A stretch of DNA of 64,000 nt from Actinacidiphila cocklensis. Its GTDB lineage: Bacteria > Actinomycetota > Actinomycetes > Streptomycetales > Streptomycetaceae. Positions 1 through 9,310 of this stretch are shown here, piece after piece. Positions within the stretch are counted from its first letter, which is position 1; the number at the start of each line of letters is the position of its first letter. The notes beneath the pieces are model-generated. The model did not search any database, had not been told where the DNA came from, and saw only the letters and a list, made by a program, of their open reading frames with translations. The translations under genes were made by a program, and so were the position numbers. The stretch spans positions 62,001 through 126,000 of the forward strand of contig NZ_CAJSLV010000042.1 of the NCBI RefSeq assembly GCF_907177275.1, given 5' to 3'.

Positions 1-156
1 GGCGCGTACGCGATGTGGATGGACGTGCGCAACAACCCGCTCAGCCTCATCGTGGCGAAGGACGGCTGGGCGCCCAAGGGCGCCACCGTCAAACTGGCCA
101 AGGGCGCCACGGTCAGCGAGGACTTCACCCTGAAGCCCGACCACAGCTGCCAGTAG
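1..156 (+). CDS. C-terminal end of an exported protein (5' end outside window)
   Basis: An open frame runs from the first base of the window to a TAG and gives 51 residues ending in DHSCQ. The codons have the GC-rich third positions of a real gene, and the window edge cuts off the start. The visible part is a short beta-rich tail with the Lys/Ala/Gly-rich strand pattern often found at the end of carboxypeptidase-regulatory-like or similar Ig-fold domains of secreted actinomycete proteins. Too little is present to name the family. A +1 frame through the same DNA is also open for about 190 codons but is rich in Arg, Gly and Pro and looks like a shadow. Confidence 0.55.
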   Translation, partial: GAYAMWMDVRNNPLSLIVAKDGWAPKGATVKLAKGATVSEDFTLKPDHSCQ

Positions 157-903
157 CCGGACCAGGCACCGAGGGCCGCGCCAGGCCCGCCCTCTTCCCC
201 CGCGTGGGCATCCGAGTGGCACCGCCATCGCGCACCGCCGCCGCCCCGCGGGGGGCGAGGGACCGCAGGATTCCGCGACGCGTCCCCGCCGGACCATCCA
301 GAGCGTCGCCGCGACCATCGCCCGAACTGCGGGAGCGGTGCGCGGACCGCGAGGATGAAACTCGTGGAGGCGATCGCCAAGGGTCAAACAGGCAAACGCC
401 CAGCGATTCCGGGCCTACGCAAAATCGCGAAAGCGGCGACCACGAGGGCAGTCCCAGAAAGGCGCTCAAGAAAAGGCAATGGTGGTTGACGGCCGCTGTT
501 GCAGCTCCGCTTCGTTGGGCTGCACGGAGAGCGCAACGGCAACGACAGTCCGCTCACTCACCGCGTGCCCGTGGGAGCTGGCGCGTGTGAGCGGCCACCG
601 CTATGGCAGCCGGTCCACCGCATCTTGGCCAGAGAGCAGCGGCTTGGTTACCTCAGGCAGCAGACCGGCACGCGACTACAGCGCACGACGTGTCTATCAG
701 CCTCCGAGCACGGCTGACGAACAACCGCTGCCACGAGGATGCCCACTCACATCCCCGATGCGCCATGAACCGTGCCGCCTCGACCCCGCAAGGGGCGCAG
801 GGAGGGACCATGCTGTCGCTCGCCCGTTGGCGCGCGGGCGCGGCGGGGCTCACGACTGTCCCTGAATCCGCCGCCGCGACCGGTCCCGGCCTGCCGGCCG
901 TTG
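157..903. other. Gene-poor stretch, no supported gene
   Basis: About 750 bases between the partial first gene and the metallo-hydrolase. Open frames on both strands give only Arg/Ser/Pro/Ala-rich translations with no recognisable domain and no ribosome binding site at a sensible start. Short GC hairpins occur (for example CGCCCG pairing with CGGGCG near 824-843), but none has terminator quality. Base composition is less strictly coding-like than in neighbouring genes, so this may be decayed sequence. Confidence 0.4.
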
Positions 904-1617
904 CTACGACGCGGCCTGCCTGACAGCCTCCGCGATGTCGGCCGGCGACCCTTGCCAGGGAGCACCGTGGCCGGGCAGTACCCAGGATGCCTGCAGGGCG
1001 GCCAGCCGTTCGAGTGAGGCCAGTGACTCGGCCGCGTCGTCGGTGAAGGGCGCCGGCTGCGGGCCTCCGCGCCCGGTCAGTACGTGCCGGGTGGTCAGCG
1101 CGTCTCCGACGAAGACCGCGTCGGCCAGCGGCACATAGACCGCGACGCTGCCCGGCGAGTGGCCCGGCATCGGCACGATCTCGGGGCTGCCAGGAAGGTC
1201 CAGGACGTCGCCGTCCGCAACTTCGACGACCTCGCTGAGATAGGTGGGACGCAAGCCGTTCTTGCGCAGGCCGTAGGAGAAGAAGCCGAGCGCGGGGCCG
1301 AGGCGCATGGGGCCGGCCGGGGTCTTGGGCTTGTCTCCGGTACGGGCACGGACGGCGTCGGCCGCGTGCACGTACACCGGCACCCCGTGCTCGCGCCGCA
1401 GTCGCTCGGCGAAACCGATGTGGTCGGAGTCCCCGTGGGTCAGGACCAGGCCGCGGATGTCGTCGGCGGTCTTGCCCAGCGAGCTCAATTCGGCCTGCAG
1501 GTCGCGCCAGTGCCCGGGCAGGCCCGCGTCCACGAGTGTGATGCCCTCCGCGGTGTCGATCAGGTAGCAGGCCACCACATCGTTTCCGAGGCGGTGCAGG
1601 TGCGGGCCGAGCTTCAT
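904..1617 (-). CDS. MBL-fold metallo-hydrolase
   Basis: A 237-residue protein of the metallo-beta-lactamase superfamily (glyoxalase II / lactonase-like branch), expected to be a cytoplasmic di-zinc hydrolase; the substrate is not readable from sequence. The metal motif appears as LTHGDSDHIG at about residues 66-75, that is H-x-D-x-D-H rather than the commoner H-x-H-x-D-H, followed by MPGHSPGS and the late VLPGHG histidine. The start ATG at 1615-1617 has GGGGGA seven bases upstream; an in-frame extension beyond it has no domain match. It is divergent from a TetR-type regulator 107 bp away, which suggests local control by that regulator (inference). Confidence 0.85.
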   Translation of the reverse strand: MKLGPHLHRLGNDVVACYLIDTAEGITLVDAGLPGHWRDLQAELSSLGKTADDIRGLVLTHGDSDHIGFAERLRREHGVPVYVHAADAVRARTGDKPKTPAGPMRLGPALGFFSYGLRKNGLRPTYLSEVVEVADGDVLDLPGSPEIVPMPGHSPGSVAVYVPLADAVFVGDALTTRHVLTGRGGPQPAPFTDDAAESLASLERLAALQASWVLPGHGAPWQGSPADIAEAVRQAAS

Positions 1618-1724
1618 GTGTTCCCCCTTCGAAGTCTCCGGATGCCGAGGACACCGGAGCGTACGAAGGCTACGATAGATAGGCATGATGGCTAAGAGCA
1701 ATAGCTTATGGGGCGGAACCAACG
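1618..1724. promoter_or_regulatory. Divergent promoter region between MBL hydrolase and TetR
   Basis: The only intergenic space between the two divergent genes, and AT-richer than its surroundings. It carries a weak inverted repeat, TAAG (1693-1696) against CTTA (1705-1708) within TAAGAGCAATAGCTTA. TetR regulators commonly bind such sites next to their own gene, so this is the natural place for an operator, but the symmetry is too short to be convincing. Confidence 0.35.
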
Positions 1725-2291
1725 ATGCCAGCTCCTGAGAAGACGTCACTGGGCGCGATCGTCGCAGCGGGCCGGAGCATCCTGGCCGCCGGCGGCCAGG
1801 ACCGCCTGACGATGCGGAGCGTCGCCGACCGCGTGGGCGTGCGCGCTCCCTCGCTGTACAAGCACGTCCGCGACCGCGCTGCCCTGCTCGCAGCCGTCGC
1901 GGAGGCGGCCGTCGACGACCTGACCGCCCGCCTGGAGGCGACCGACGGCTCGCTCGAAGCACTCGGCCACGCCTACCGCGACTTCGCCCGTCAGCGCCCG
2001 GAGGAATTCAGGCTGATGCAGTCTCCTGCCGCACCACCTGAAGCCCTCGCTCGTGCAGCAGGCCCGGTCCTGCGCATGGGCCGGGAGTTCGTCGGCGAGC
2101 AGGACGCGCTCGAAGCCGCGCGCTTGGTGACGGCGTGGGCCACCGGCTTTCTCTGGATGGAGATCTCCGGTGCTTTTCGGCTCGGCGGCGACGTCGACCG
2201 GTCCTTCGCGTACGGCCTCACACAGATCCGCCGTGCCCTGACCGCCGGCGACGACGGCGGACCGGCGCACAGCCGTGCTCAGGCTCCATGA
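1725..2291 (+). CDS. TetR/AcrR-family transcriptional regulator with WHG domain
   Basis: 188 residues. The N-terminal TetR helix-turn-helix is clear at about residues 10-55 (TMRSVADRVGVRAPSLYKHV). The C-terminal half (LEALGHAYRDFARQRPEEF) matches the WHG / TetR_C_33 ligand-binding type. It probably represses itself and the divergent metallo-hydrolase. The ATG follows a weak GGGGCGG motif; no better in-frame start exists upstream. Its 3' end overlaps tail-to-tail, by 13 bp, with a small membrane ORF on the other strand. Confidence 0.85.
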   Translation: MPAPEKTSLGAIVAAGRSILAAGGQDRLTMRSVADRVGVRAPSLYKHVRDRAALLAAVAEAAVDDLTARLEATDGSLEALGHAYRDFARQRPEEFRLMQSPAAPPEALARAAGPVLRMGREFVGEQDALEAARLVTAWATGFLWMEISGAFRLGGDVDRSFAYGLTQIRRALTAGDDGGPAHSRAQAP

Positions 2292-2479
2292 GGGGCGTTG
2301 TCCCGCCGGGTCGCAGCCGTGGAACGGCGACTCCGGAGCCCTGCGGCTGGGCGCCGGCGTTCCCCGATGTACGCCAGGGCGAAGTAGCGCAGCCACAGGT
2401 AGAGGGCGGAGACCGCGAGGGTGGCGGCGGGGACGATCAGGCCGTAGCGGGTGAACTGCCAGGAGCTTGATGACCCCAT
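2279..2479 (-). CDS. Small hypothetical membrane protein, possibly a remnant
   Basis: 66 residues from the ATG at 2477-2479. There is one clear hydrophobic segment (LIVPAATLAVSALYLWLRYF) followed by a basic Arg-rich tail. No ribosome binding site is convincing; the frame also stays open upstream to a GTG at 2537-2539, directly behind the stop of the next membrane ORF. Together with that ORF it may be a piece of one eroded membrane-protein gene. No family recognised. Confidence 0.3.
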   Translation of the reverse strand: MGSSSSWQFTRYGLIVPAATLAVSALYLWLRYFALAYIGERRRPAAGLRSRRSTAATRRDNAPHGA

Positions 2480-2541
2480 CTGAGGCACGACGCCGGCGAG
2501 GCTGCGCGGCCCCTCCTCAGGTGCAGGACACTCATCCACAG

Positions 2542-2911
2542 CTATCTACGCGTTGGCGACAGCCGTGTCCACACCACCAGCACCACACTGACCGGAATGA
2601 CCGCGACGCGCGCGGCCAGCGCCTCGGCGGGCGCTTCGGGCAGATGCTCCCGCAAAGCGTCCAGCAGCAAGAACCCCACCGCAATGCCCGCCACCACGGC
2701 GGCCATCCCCACCCCTATCGACAGCTGACGGCGCTTTCGCCAACCGCCCAGATACATCAACGCCGGCGCCCAGACCGCCAGGTTCGGCACGCCCAGCAGC
2801 CACAGCACAGTTACGCCCCACCCAGAACAGCCATACGACCGCGAGCAGCCGCAGCGCCTCCCCCACCGAAACCCGGCCCGCCGCGAACCCGCCCTTCCCC
2901 AACCCCGCCAA
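2542..2911 (-). pseudogene. Membrane protein gene with a frameshift
   Basis: Two minus-strand frames join into one sensible membrane protein. The 5' part (from a TTG near 2911) reads a helix ending LLAVVWLFWVG, then loses coding character. The -1 frame resumes immediately, near 2815, with VTVLWLLGVPNLAVW and continues through two further hydrophobic helices (GVGMAAVVAGIAVGFLLL, VAVIPVSVVLVVW) to a stop. A single missing or extra base near 2812-2824 would explain the break. The second part alone could start at a GTG at 2806-2808 and give an 88-residue protein. Function unknown. Confidence 0.4.
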
Positions 2912-3042
2912 AATCAGCTCAAGGCTAACCAGCCCAGCAGATCACCAGACCGCCCCGTCCTTCCCCGCCGGCCGTCCCGGACCCGGCTAATATGCCCAGC
3001 GCTGTCGTACACGCCGTTGCCGGGCCGGCTCGCACGGGGGCC

Positions 3043-3565
3043 TCAGCCGACTCCGTAGTCGATGATGTCGTCGTCGGTGTAGCCCTCCAGGATCTCCTCA
3101 ACGGCGTCTCGGAGCTGCTGCGCGATGGCGTCGGCGACTTCCGGAGTGCAGATGATCTCCACGCCGACGTACCGGAAGCCGGGGTCGTCTTCCTCTTCTC
3201 CGCCCTCACTGGCGGGGGCCGGCTCGGCGGCGTCATCAGAAGTCCAGCTCCACGTAGTCGATGTCGGTGAACTCCACCTCGAGGTCGGCCGCGCGGCGGC
3301 CGCGGTCCTTGAAGTAGATCTCCTGAAGTCCTTCGGCGGCGATGGCCTGGAACTGCTGCTCGGTGGCGCCGGCGGCCTGCGCGTCGAAGAGTCGGCTGGC
3401 GTAGACGGGCGGCAGGTGCTGGGGTGATCCGGCGGATCCGGCCGTCGTCCGTGCCGCCCGGTGCGGCGCAGGCCGGACGGCACCCCGGTGCGAACGCAGA
3501 GCGAGCGGGTTGAGATCCTGCGGCAGGAGCGCGGGCGGCGCGCCGAACGGCATGGCGCCACGCAA
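3043..3565 (-). pseudogene. Unknown protein, two coding segments in different frames
   Basis: Segment one (to the stop at 3236) ends in a clearly coding stretch containing VYASRLFDAQAAGATEQQF and EVEFTDIDYVELDF. Segment two continues at once in another frame as an acidic linker (SDDAAEPAPASEGGEEEDD), then VGVEIICTPEVADAIAQQL and GYTDDDIIDYGVG to a stop at 3043. Both use excellent high-GC codons. Segment two has no ATG, GTG or TTG near its beginning, so independent translation is unlikely; one gene broken by a frameshift near 3236-3245 is the simplest reading. Upstream of about 3565 the frame stays coding-like but has no good start. Family not recognised. Confidence 0.4.
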
Positions 3566-3718
3566 CGGCGCGTCGATCCGGGGCCTGGCCGCTGCCAGTA
3601 CCGGCTCACGACGGGCGAGCGTACTGGGGCGTGGAGGCGATCGCCGTCAGGGACGGCCTCGTCCACGAGGTCCAGGTCTTCCTCGGCGGCCGGACGGGAT
3701 GTGGTCCCGGCGCGGGTC

Positions 3719-4728
3719 TCAGAAGGTCCCGTTGACCTTCCACCAGTCGCCGTTCTGCTGCTGGGGTGCGCGGAAGGTGCCGTGCCCGGCGCCGGGGCAG
3801 AGCCACAGCTTTTCGGCCGTGTCATGTGCCAGCAGGTCCGGGTGTTTGTCGCTGGTGACGTCGCCGGGGCCGGTGAGCGCGGTCATGGCGTTCCGACCGC
3901 TCCCGAGCAGGCGGCGCGAGCTGAAGTGGCTGTGTCCCGTCCCCGGGTACAGCCACAGCTTTCCGGTCCTGTCCGCGGCCAGGAGGTCGTTGGTCCCGTC
4001 CCCGGTGAGGTCGCCTGCGGCGGTGATGCGGGCCATGGCGTTCCACCCGCCGCCGACCAGGCGTCGGGACAGGAAGCCGCAGCGGCCGGTGGCCGGGTAG
4101 AGCCAGAGGTTTCCCGCGGTGTCCCGGGCGAGCAGGTCCTCGATGCCGTCGCCGGTGAGGTCCCCGTGCCGGGTCAGGGCCGTCATGCTGTTCCAGCCGC
4201 TGCCGATCAGCCGCCCGTTGTCGTCGTTGCCGGGCATGAACCACAGCCGACCTACCAGGTCCCTGGACAGCACGTCCGCCCGGGCGTCCCCGTCGATGTC
4301 ACCGAAACCGGCCCTGACCGGACTCTTCTCAGCGTGCCACACGACGTACGCCGGATACCTGCACTCGCGCTCGGTCCGCACGAACTTCAGCGAACTGATC
4401 GTGCGTTGATCTCGCCCGGGTTCATCGGCCCGTCGTCCTCGGCGTATCCGGTCAGCGAGTAGGCGGGCTCGTTGTACAGGGACACCACGACGCTGGTGCG
4501 GTTGGCCGACGAGCGGATGCGGTTGTCCCAGGAGCCCATCGTGGGCATGTCCGTCTTGGTTTTCATCATGGTGCCGGTGGCGTTCTCGCCGCTCCACCCG
4601 CAGAAGTACCCCTTCGGGCAGGCGTAACTCCCTGAAGCCGCCTGCGCCGGCGCCCCCGTGGGCAGCAGCGACAGCAACGCCCCCACCGTAATCGCGGCCA
4701 ATCCTCGCGCTGCCACCCTGCGACGCAT
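3719..4728 (-). pseudogene. Secreted peptidase-inhibitor-like / FG-GAP (VCBS) repeat protein, frameshifted
   Basis: The ATG at 4726-4728 sits seven bases after GGGGGAG and opens a signal peptide (AAITVGALLSLLPTGAPAQA) and a Cys-containing domain (ACPKGYFCGWSGENATG) like the peptidase-inhibitor I36 fold. After NPGEIN this frame runs into a stop at 4387, while the neighbouring frame continues from TISSLKFV through five FG-GAP units of the type GDLTGDGxxDLLAxDTAGxLWLYPG, ending at 3719. One base lost near 4405 restores a protein of about 335 residues. The repeats would form a secreted beta-propeller, probably calcium-binding. Without the frameshift product only the inhibitor-like head would be made. 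Confidence 0.7.
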
Positions 4729-5087
4729 CAGCACGCTCCCCCACCCATTCGGCCCCACCCCGGAGACGCAGAGCGCGAATCTATCCGATCCGCCGAACCC
4801 CCGTGCGAGCCCGCCCGGCTCCCCCGCAGGTCGGCCCGCTGCCGGACACCGTCACGCGTGGCGGCCCAGCGCGGATCGTGGGGAAACGTCAACTGGCCCA
4901 CCAGCGACGACCGTTCCAGGGCGCCGATGACCACTCGCTCTCAGGCGCCCTGCCCCGTTCGCCGGTTACAGGGGCAGTAGCCTTCACCCACAACGGATTC
5001 ACGCGGCGGGGCACATCGTGTGTCCGCTGCGGCCCCAGTCCCATCGCTCGTCAGAGCCTGGGGCGGCATCGTCCCCGCCTCACGCCG
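4729..5087. other. Intergenic stretch upstream of the FG-GAP gene
   Basis: About 360 bases. It must hold the promoter of the minus-strand FG-GAP gene. No open frame on either strand looks coding, and no clear hairpin or repeat was seen. Confidence 0.3.
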
Positions 5088-5216
5088 CGGGACACTGTAC
5101 GGCCGCGACAGCGCGGGCGTGCTGTGGCAGCAGCAGGCCGCCAGGAGCGCGTATCACCCCCGCACTTTCGATCCGCGCACCCGCGTCGGCACCGGCTGGA
5201 ACATCTACAACACGCT
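5088..5216 (+). pseudogene. Remnant of a second FG-GAP/VCBS repeat gene
   Basis: The plus-strand frame reads GTLYGRDSAGVLWQQQ and RTRVGTGWNIYNTL, which is the standard C-terminal repeat of secreted VCBS proteins (LYGRD...LW...RxxVGxGWxxYNxL). Nothing recognisable lies before or after it. It faces the opposite way from the FG-GAP gene at 3719-4728, so it is a fragment of a separate copy, cut off near 5217 before the IS256 element. Confidence 0.55.
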
Positions 5217-5352
5217 CCTCCGACCAATCCGCACCCCGTTGTGATGAAGGTGCTGGGCAGGCATCCCAGCCGCCGTCCCCTCGTCACCGAGGTCTTATGT
5301 CGAAGCGTTGCGACCTGCCCGCGACGAGCAATGCTCAAGACCTGTGGATGGT

Positions 5353-5445
5353 TTCGGGAAGGAACGCGGAGGGCGTACCTTCCCGAATGATCCTTTGAGG
5401 GTCTCCGAGTAGGCCCGCGTTGCACCGCGGGTCGGGAAGGAACGC
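5353..5445. repeat. 10-bp inverted repeat and 14-bp direct repeat before the IS256 gene
   Basis: TTCGGGAAGG (5353-5362) pairs perfectly with CCTTCCCGAA (5378-5387) around a 15-base loop. TCGGGAAGGAACGC occurs at 5354-5367 and again at 5432-5445, the second copy forming the ribosome binding site of the transposase. The arrangement may be the left-end regulatory region of the element; no matching right end was found. Confidence 0.5.
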
Positions 5446-5447
5446 CC

Positions 5448-6584
5448 GTGCTCAGCGTAGTCACCGACAACGGCTCCACCCGGTCCGGCTCCCTGATCGA
5501 CGAGATCGTCCGCGAGGGCGCCCGCCGGATGCTGGCCGCCTCGCTGGAAGCGGAAGTCAACCGGTACATAGCCGAGTTGGCGGCCGAAACCGACGAGCGG
5601 GGGCGTCGCCTGGTGGTCCGCAACGGCCGCCACCGACCGCGGACCGTGGTCAGGGTGGCCGGACCTATCGAGGTCACCGAGCCCAGGGTGTACGACCGCC
5701 GCGTCGACGAGTCCAGCGGCGGGCGCCAGCGGTTCTCGTCGAGAATCCTTGCGCCGTGGTGCCGTAAGTCGCCGAAGGTCACCGAGGTGGTGCCGCTGCT
5801 CTCCCTGCACGGCTTGCCGTCCGGGGACTTCGTGCCCGCGCTGGAGCAGTTCCCCGGCTCAGCCGCCGGACTGTCGCCGGCCACCGTGACCTGGCTGACC
5901 AAGCAGTGGGGTGACGACCACGCCGCCTTCCAGGCCCGTGACCTGTCCGACCGCGACCTCGTCTACGTGTGGGCCGACAGGGTCCACCCCAAGGTCCGGC
6001 TCGGCCAGGCGCACTCGTGTGTCCTGGTCCTGCTCGGCGTCCGCGTCGACGGCACCAAGGAGCTGATCGCCCTCGCGGAAGGGCTCCGTGAGTCCACCGA
6101 ATCGTGGGCAGACCTCCTGCGCGACTGCCGCCGACGCGGGGTGCGTGACCCGGAGCTGGTCGGCGGCGACGGTGCGATGGGGCTATGGAAGTCGCTCGCC
6201 GAGGTCTTCCCGACCGCCCGGCGTCAGCGCCACTGGGTCCATAAGGCAAGAAATGTCGCGAATGCCCTACCGAAATCCGCACAGCCGGGCGCGACGAAGG
6301 CGATGCAGGAGATCTGCAACGCCGAAGACCGCCCCCAGGCCGAGATGGCCATCGAGGCGCTCGCCCGCACCTACGGCACGAAGTGGCCCAAGGCCGTCGC
6401 GAAGATCACCGACGACCACGAGGAGCTGCCGGCTTTCGCGGCCCTCGCCATGGTGTTCAAGCTCGTCGAATCCGCGCAGGCCCGCCGGCACGCGATCACC
6501 GACGCCCACCTCGTTCACCTGGTCCGCGCAGGTGCCCGGTTCAAAAACTGCGTCCTGGTCGAGCGGGAGGGCGCAGCAGCGTGA
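5448..6584 (+). mobile_element. IS256-family transposase with internal deletion
   Basis: 378 residues, GTG start behind AAGGAA. N-terminal and central parts match IS256 transposases (Mutator-type DDE): IDEIVREGARRMLAASLEAE, a first catalytic Asp near LVYVWADRVHPKVR, and a second near VGGDGAMGLWKSL. After AKITDDHEELPAF the sequence jumps straight to AALAMVFKLVESAQAR. Family members have about 40-45 more residues here, including the NPIEST block with the catalytic glutamate. The frame is kept, so the protein could be made, but it should be catalytically dead. No convincing terminal inverted repeats remain. Confidence 0.8.
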
Positions 6585-6913
6585 GTGAGATACCCAGCCC
6601 CGGCAGCCGTCGTAGCAGCGTAGAACTGCAGATTGAGCGGGTCATCGTGGCATCCCTCGAACAGGCCACTGTCCATGTGCGCTGCCTGCGGGGACCGGTC
6701 CGTCGCGGTGCCCGCTTCAACCGGCTCAGCGGTTCAGACCAAGCGATCGACCTGACGCTGACGCAGGCCGCCGTCTACGGGTATCGAGTGGCCGAACTCG
6801 ACACTGGCCTCACCGCCCTCGTGACGCTCCGAGGAGAGGGCGTTCAGCATCTCAAGACGGGAACCTTGGCCTCCAGGTCGCAGGTCATCGAAGGCGCCAA
6901 CCCCTTGCCCTAA
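6581..6913 (+). CDS. Hypothetical protein with EF-Tu domain-2-like beta-barrel
   Basis: 110 residues. The GTG start overlaps the transposase stop (GTGA), implying translational coupling or capture by the element. Residues about 15-100 (IERVIVASLEQATVHVRCLR, GYRVAELDTGLTALVTLRG) have the strand pattern of the translation-factor domain II barrel seen in short standalone Streptomyces proteins. Function unknown; the family assignment is from pattern only. Confidence 0.5.
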   Translation: MSEIPSPGSRRSSVELQIERVIVASLEQATVHVRCLRGPVRRGARFNRLSGSDQAIDLTLTQAAVYGYRVAELDTGLTALVTLRGEGVQHLKTGTLASRSQVIEGANPLP

Positions 6914-7069
6914 ACCAGCGATCCACAGGGATTGGCAAGTAGCCCATCCCCACGACAGCCAGCCTGCCGTGACAGCGAAGCCCCCCGTAGACGTCCCTAC
7001 GGCCATGCACTCAGCATCCGGCCCCGCTGACGCCCAGCCGATGCCACCACCGCGCCCACACACAGGGCC

Positions 7070-7614
7070 TCAGGGCCGGGGTTCGCCGGGCGGGGAGTTG
7101 AGGAGGGTGACGCCGACGACGGTGGGGCTGTGGAGCGCCGTGTTGCGACGACGACCCGGGTCCGGTCGAGGAGCGCGGCCAGCGGCGATCGGGCTCCCGG
7201 CGGTGCGGTCGGCTGCGCAGGCAGGGCGAACCGGGGTGCCGAGGGCTGATCGCGGCCGATGGGGTACCTGATCACGGGCTGCGGTTCGGCGTCGATGTCG
7301 ATCGCGATTGCATCGGCGCCGAAGAACGAGGGCACGAGCAGCAGTCGGCGGCCCTCCAGGCGCAGGTCGCCGTCGAAGCCGGAGAGCGTCGCGATCTCCA
7401 GGAGGGGTGCGTTCCAGCGGATCCACGGCGGGTGGAGCGAGGCGGGCAGTGCCTCGCCGGTGGGCGGCGCCGGCGGCGCGTCTCCGCCGAACCAAACGGG
7501 GTGGCTGCGCGTCTGCAGGACGCGCACGGCGGCGCTCAGCTCCATCAACGGCGGAGGCTCGGCCACACGAGTCCGCGCCAGGTCCTCGACCGTGAAATGA
7601 ATGCGGTAGGCCAC
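7070..7614 (-). pseudogene. ArsR/DUF5937-type transcriptional regulator lacking its HTH
   Basis: The GTG at 7612-7614, behind GGGGAG, opens AYRIHFTVEDLARTRV, the hallmark N-terminus of actinomycete ArsR-like regulators of the DUF5937 type, which continues coherently to LAALLDRTRVVV. There the frame breaks and a neighbouring frame resumes with NTALHSPTVVGVTLLN, equivalent to the family's last strand and helix. The winged HTH that normally lies between these two points (about 45 residues) is missing. The gene therefore lost its DNA-binding domain by deletion plus frameshift near 7150. Confidence 0.6.
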
Positions 7615-7696
7615 GGTCTCCCCGAGTCCTGTACGGCAGTATCCCAGCCGATCCTTCCGGAAATGCCGAACCCCCTCCAGTGGCGTGCACACCGGT

Positions 7697-7834
7697 TCAC
7701 CGGCCTGCACGCCCTTCCCACGTCACCGAGACAGCCGTCGGCGTCACGAAGAACTGGCCCTCGGACTTGCCAGGCACCACTGCCCGTTCGTTCCCCAGCG
7801 CCACGCCGAAGGCGTCGCCACCTTGACGACGAGT
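7697..7834 (-). pseudogene. C-terminal coding fragment, family unknown
   Basis: A 46-codon stretch closed by stops on both sides with strongly coding-like composition, reading GGDAFGVALGNERAVVPGKS then QFFVTPTAVSVTWEG. It has no start codon or upstream continuation. It is probably the tail of a decayed gene; I cannot name it. Confidence 0.3.
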
Positions 7835-7954
7835 TCACCAGCCGTGGGATGCGGAGGCATCGGCCTGGCCGGGCCTCACCGCACGGGGTGGAGGAGCCGG
7901 AATCGGGAGGCGGGCGCCGGCGGATGTCGGTCGGCGGCCTGCGACGTCCCTCCA

Positions 7955-9310
7955 TCACGTAGGGGTGCACCGTCGCGCGGCGAACGAATGTTCTCGGTTG
8001 CTCCCGCGGTCCGTGGCCCGATCTCCGGAGATTACCTGCGGGCGGTGGTGCGCCCACGGCGCCACTCGTTCGAAGGCGGCGGCGGCGCGCAGGACCGTAC
8101 CGTCGTCGAGGTGGCGGCCGACGAGCTGGACGCCGATGGGCAGTCCGTCATCGGTGAAGCCGGCGGGCAGGCTCACGGCGGGCTGGCCGGTCAGGTTCGC
8201 CGGGTAGTTGAAGCCGATCCACGCGGTGTCGGCGACCTCGCGCCCGTCTGTCCGTTCCGGTCCCTGGATGCCCACGGGGAAGGGCGGTACGGCTGCGGTG
8301 GGGGTGACCAGCAGGTCGTAGCCCGACATCAGCCGCGCCATGCGGTTCACCACTGCCTTGCGGGTGATGTTGGCGTCGGTGAGTTGCTCGGCCGTCCACG
8401 GTCTGCGCATCCAGGCCACCAGGTGCGGCGACATCACGTCGGCGTGCGCGTCGGCCATGGCACGTATCCCGGACAGGTCGGACTCGGCGACGATCAGAGC
8501 CGCGAAAGCCTCCGCCGGGTCCGGCCACCCGGGGTCGACCGCGGTGACGTCCCACCGCAACTCCCGCTCCATGACACCCACCGCCGCCTCGACCACCTCC
8601 CTGACCCGGGGGTCCACGGCGAGGTAGCCCAGGTCGGGGCTGTAGGCGACACGCAGTCCCGGGGCGCCCTCGGCGGTGCCGCGCGACGCGGCGGCCCGCC
8701 AGTCGACGTCAGCGCACGGGATGGAGTGCCGGTCCCGCGGATCGGGCCCGGCAAGGACCGACATCATCAGGGCGGTGTCCGCGACGGTGCGGGTGAGCGG
8801 GCCGATGTGCTCCAGGCTCTCCCAGCCCGACATGCCGGGATAGCGTTCGTCGCGGCAGCCGGGGTAAGCGGGGACGCGGCCCATCGACGGTTTGTACCCG
8901 ACCAGGCCGCAGTGCGCGGCCGGGACCCGGATCGAACAGCCGCCGTCCGTGCCCAGCGCCACCGGCCCCAGGCCCGCGGCCACCGCGGCGGCGGACCCGG
9001 CGCTGGAGCCGCCCGGGGTCAGCGCGGTGTTCCAGGGGTTGCGGGTGGCGGGGAACAGCGGATTGTGCCCCACGGCGCTGTAGCCGAACTCGCTCGCGTT
9101 GGTCTTGCCCAGGACGACCGCCCCGGCCGCCTTGACCCGCTGTACGGCGACGTCGTCCTCGTCGGGGACGAAGTCGGCGTAGACGGCAGAACCGCCGGTG
9201 GTCCGTACGCCTGCGGTGGCCAACAGGTCCTTGACGCCCAGCGGCACCCCGGTCAGCGGCCCGGGTGCGGCGCCCCTGGCCAGCCGGTCGGCACCGCGCC
9301 GGGCCTGCGC
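7955..9310 (-). pseudogene. Amidase-signature hydrolase with its 5' end replaced
   Basis: The amidase core is intact from about GADRLARGAAPGPL: the catalytic Lys in GVPLGVKDLL, the cis-Ser in GGSSAGSAAAVAAG, and the nucleophile Ser in DGGCSIRVPA (Ser-Ser-Lys triad). The roughly 70 N-terminal residues present in family members are absent. Upstream of about 9310 the same frame stays open to 9547 but reads as Arg/Ser-rich nonsense, while the opposite strand there is coding-like, so a rearrangement joined unrelated DNA to the amidase. Related enzymes hydrolyse amides such as aryl or acyl amides and Glu-tRNA-type substrates. Confidence 0.7.

Noticed and set aside
15..590. Long plus-strand open frame over the window start
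   Set aside because: Arg/Gly/Pro-rich translation, no domain; a different frame here carries the real C-terminal fragment.
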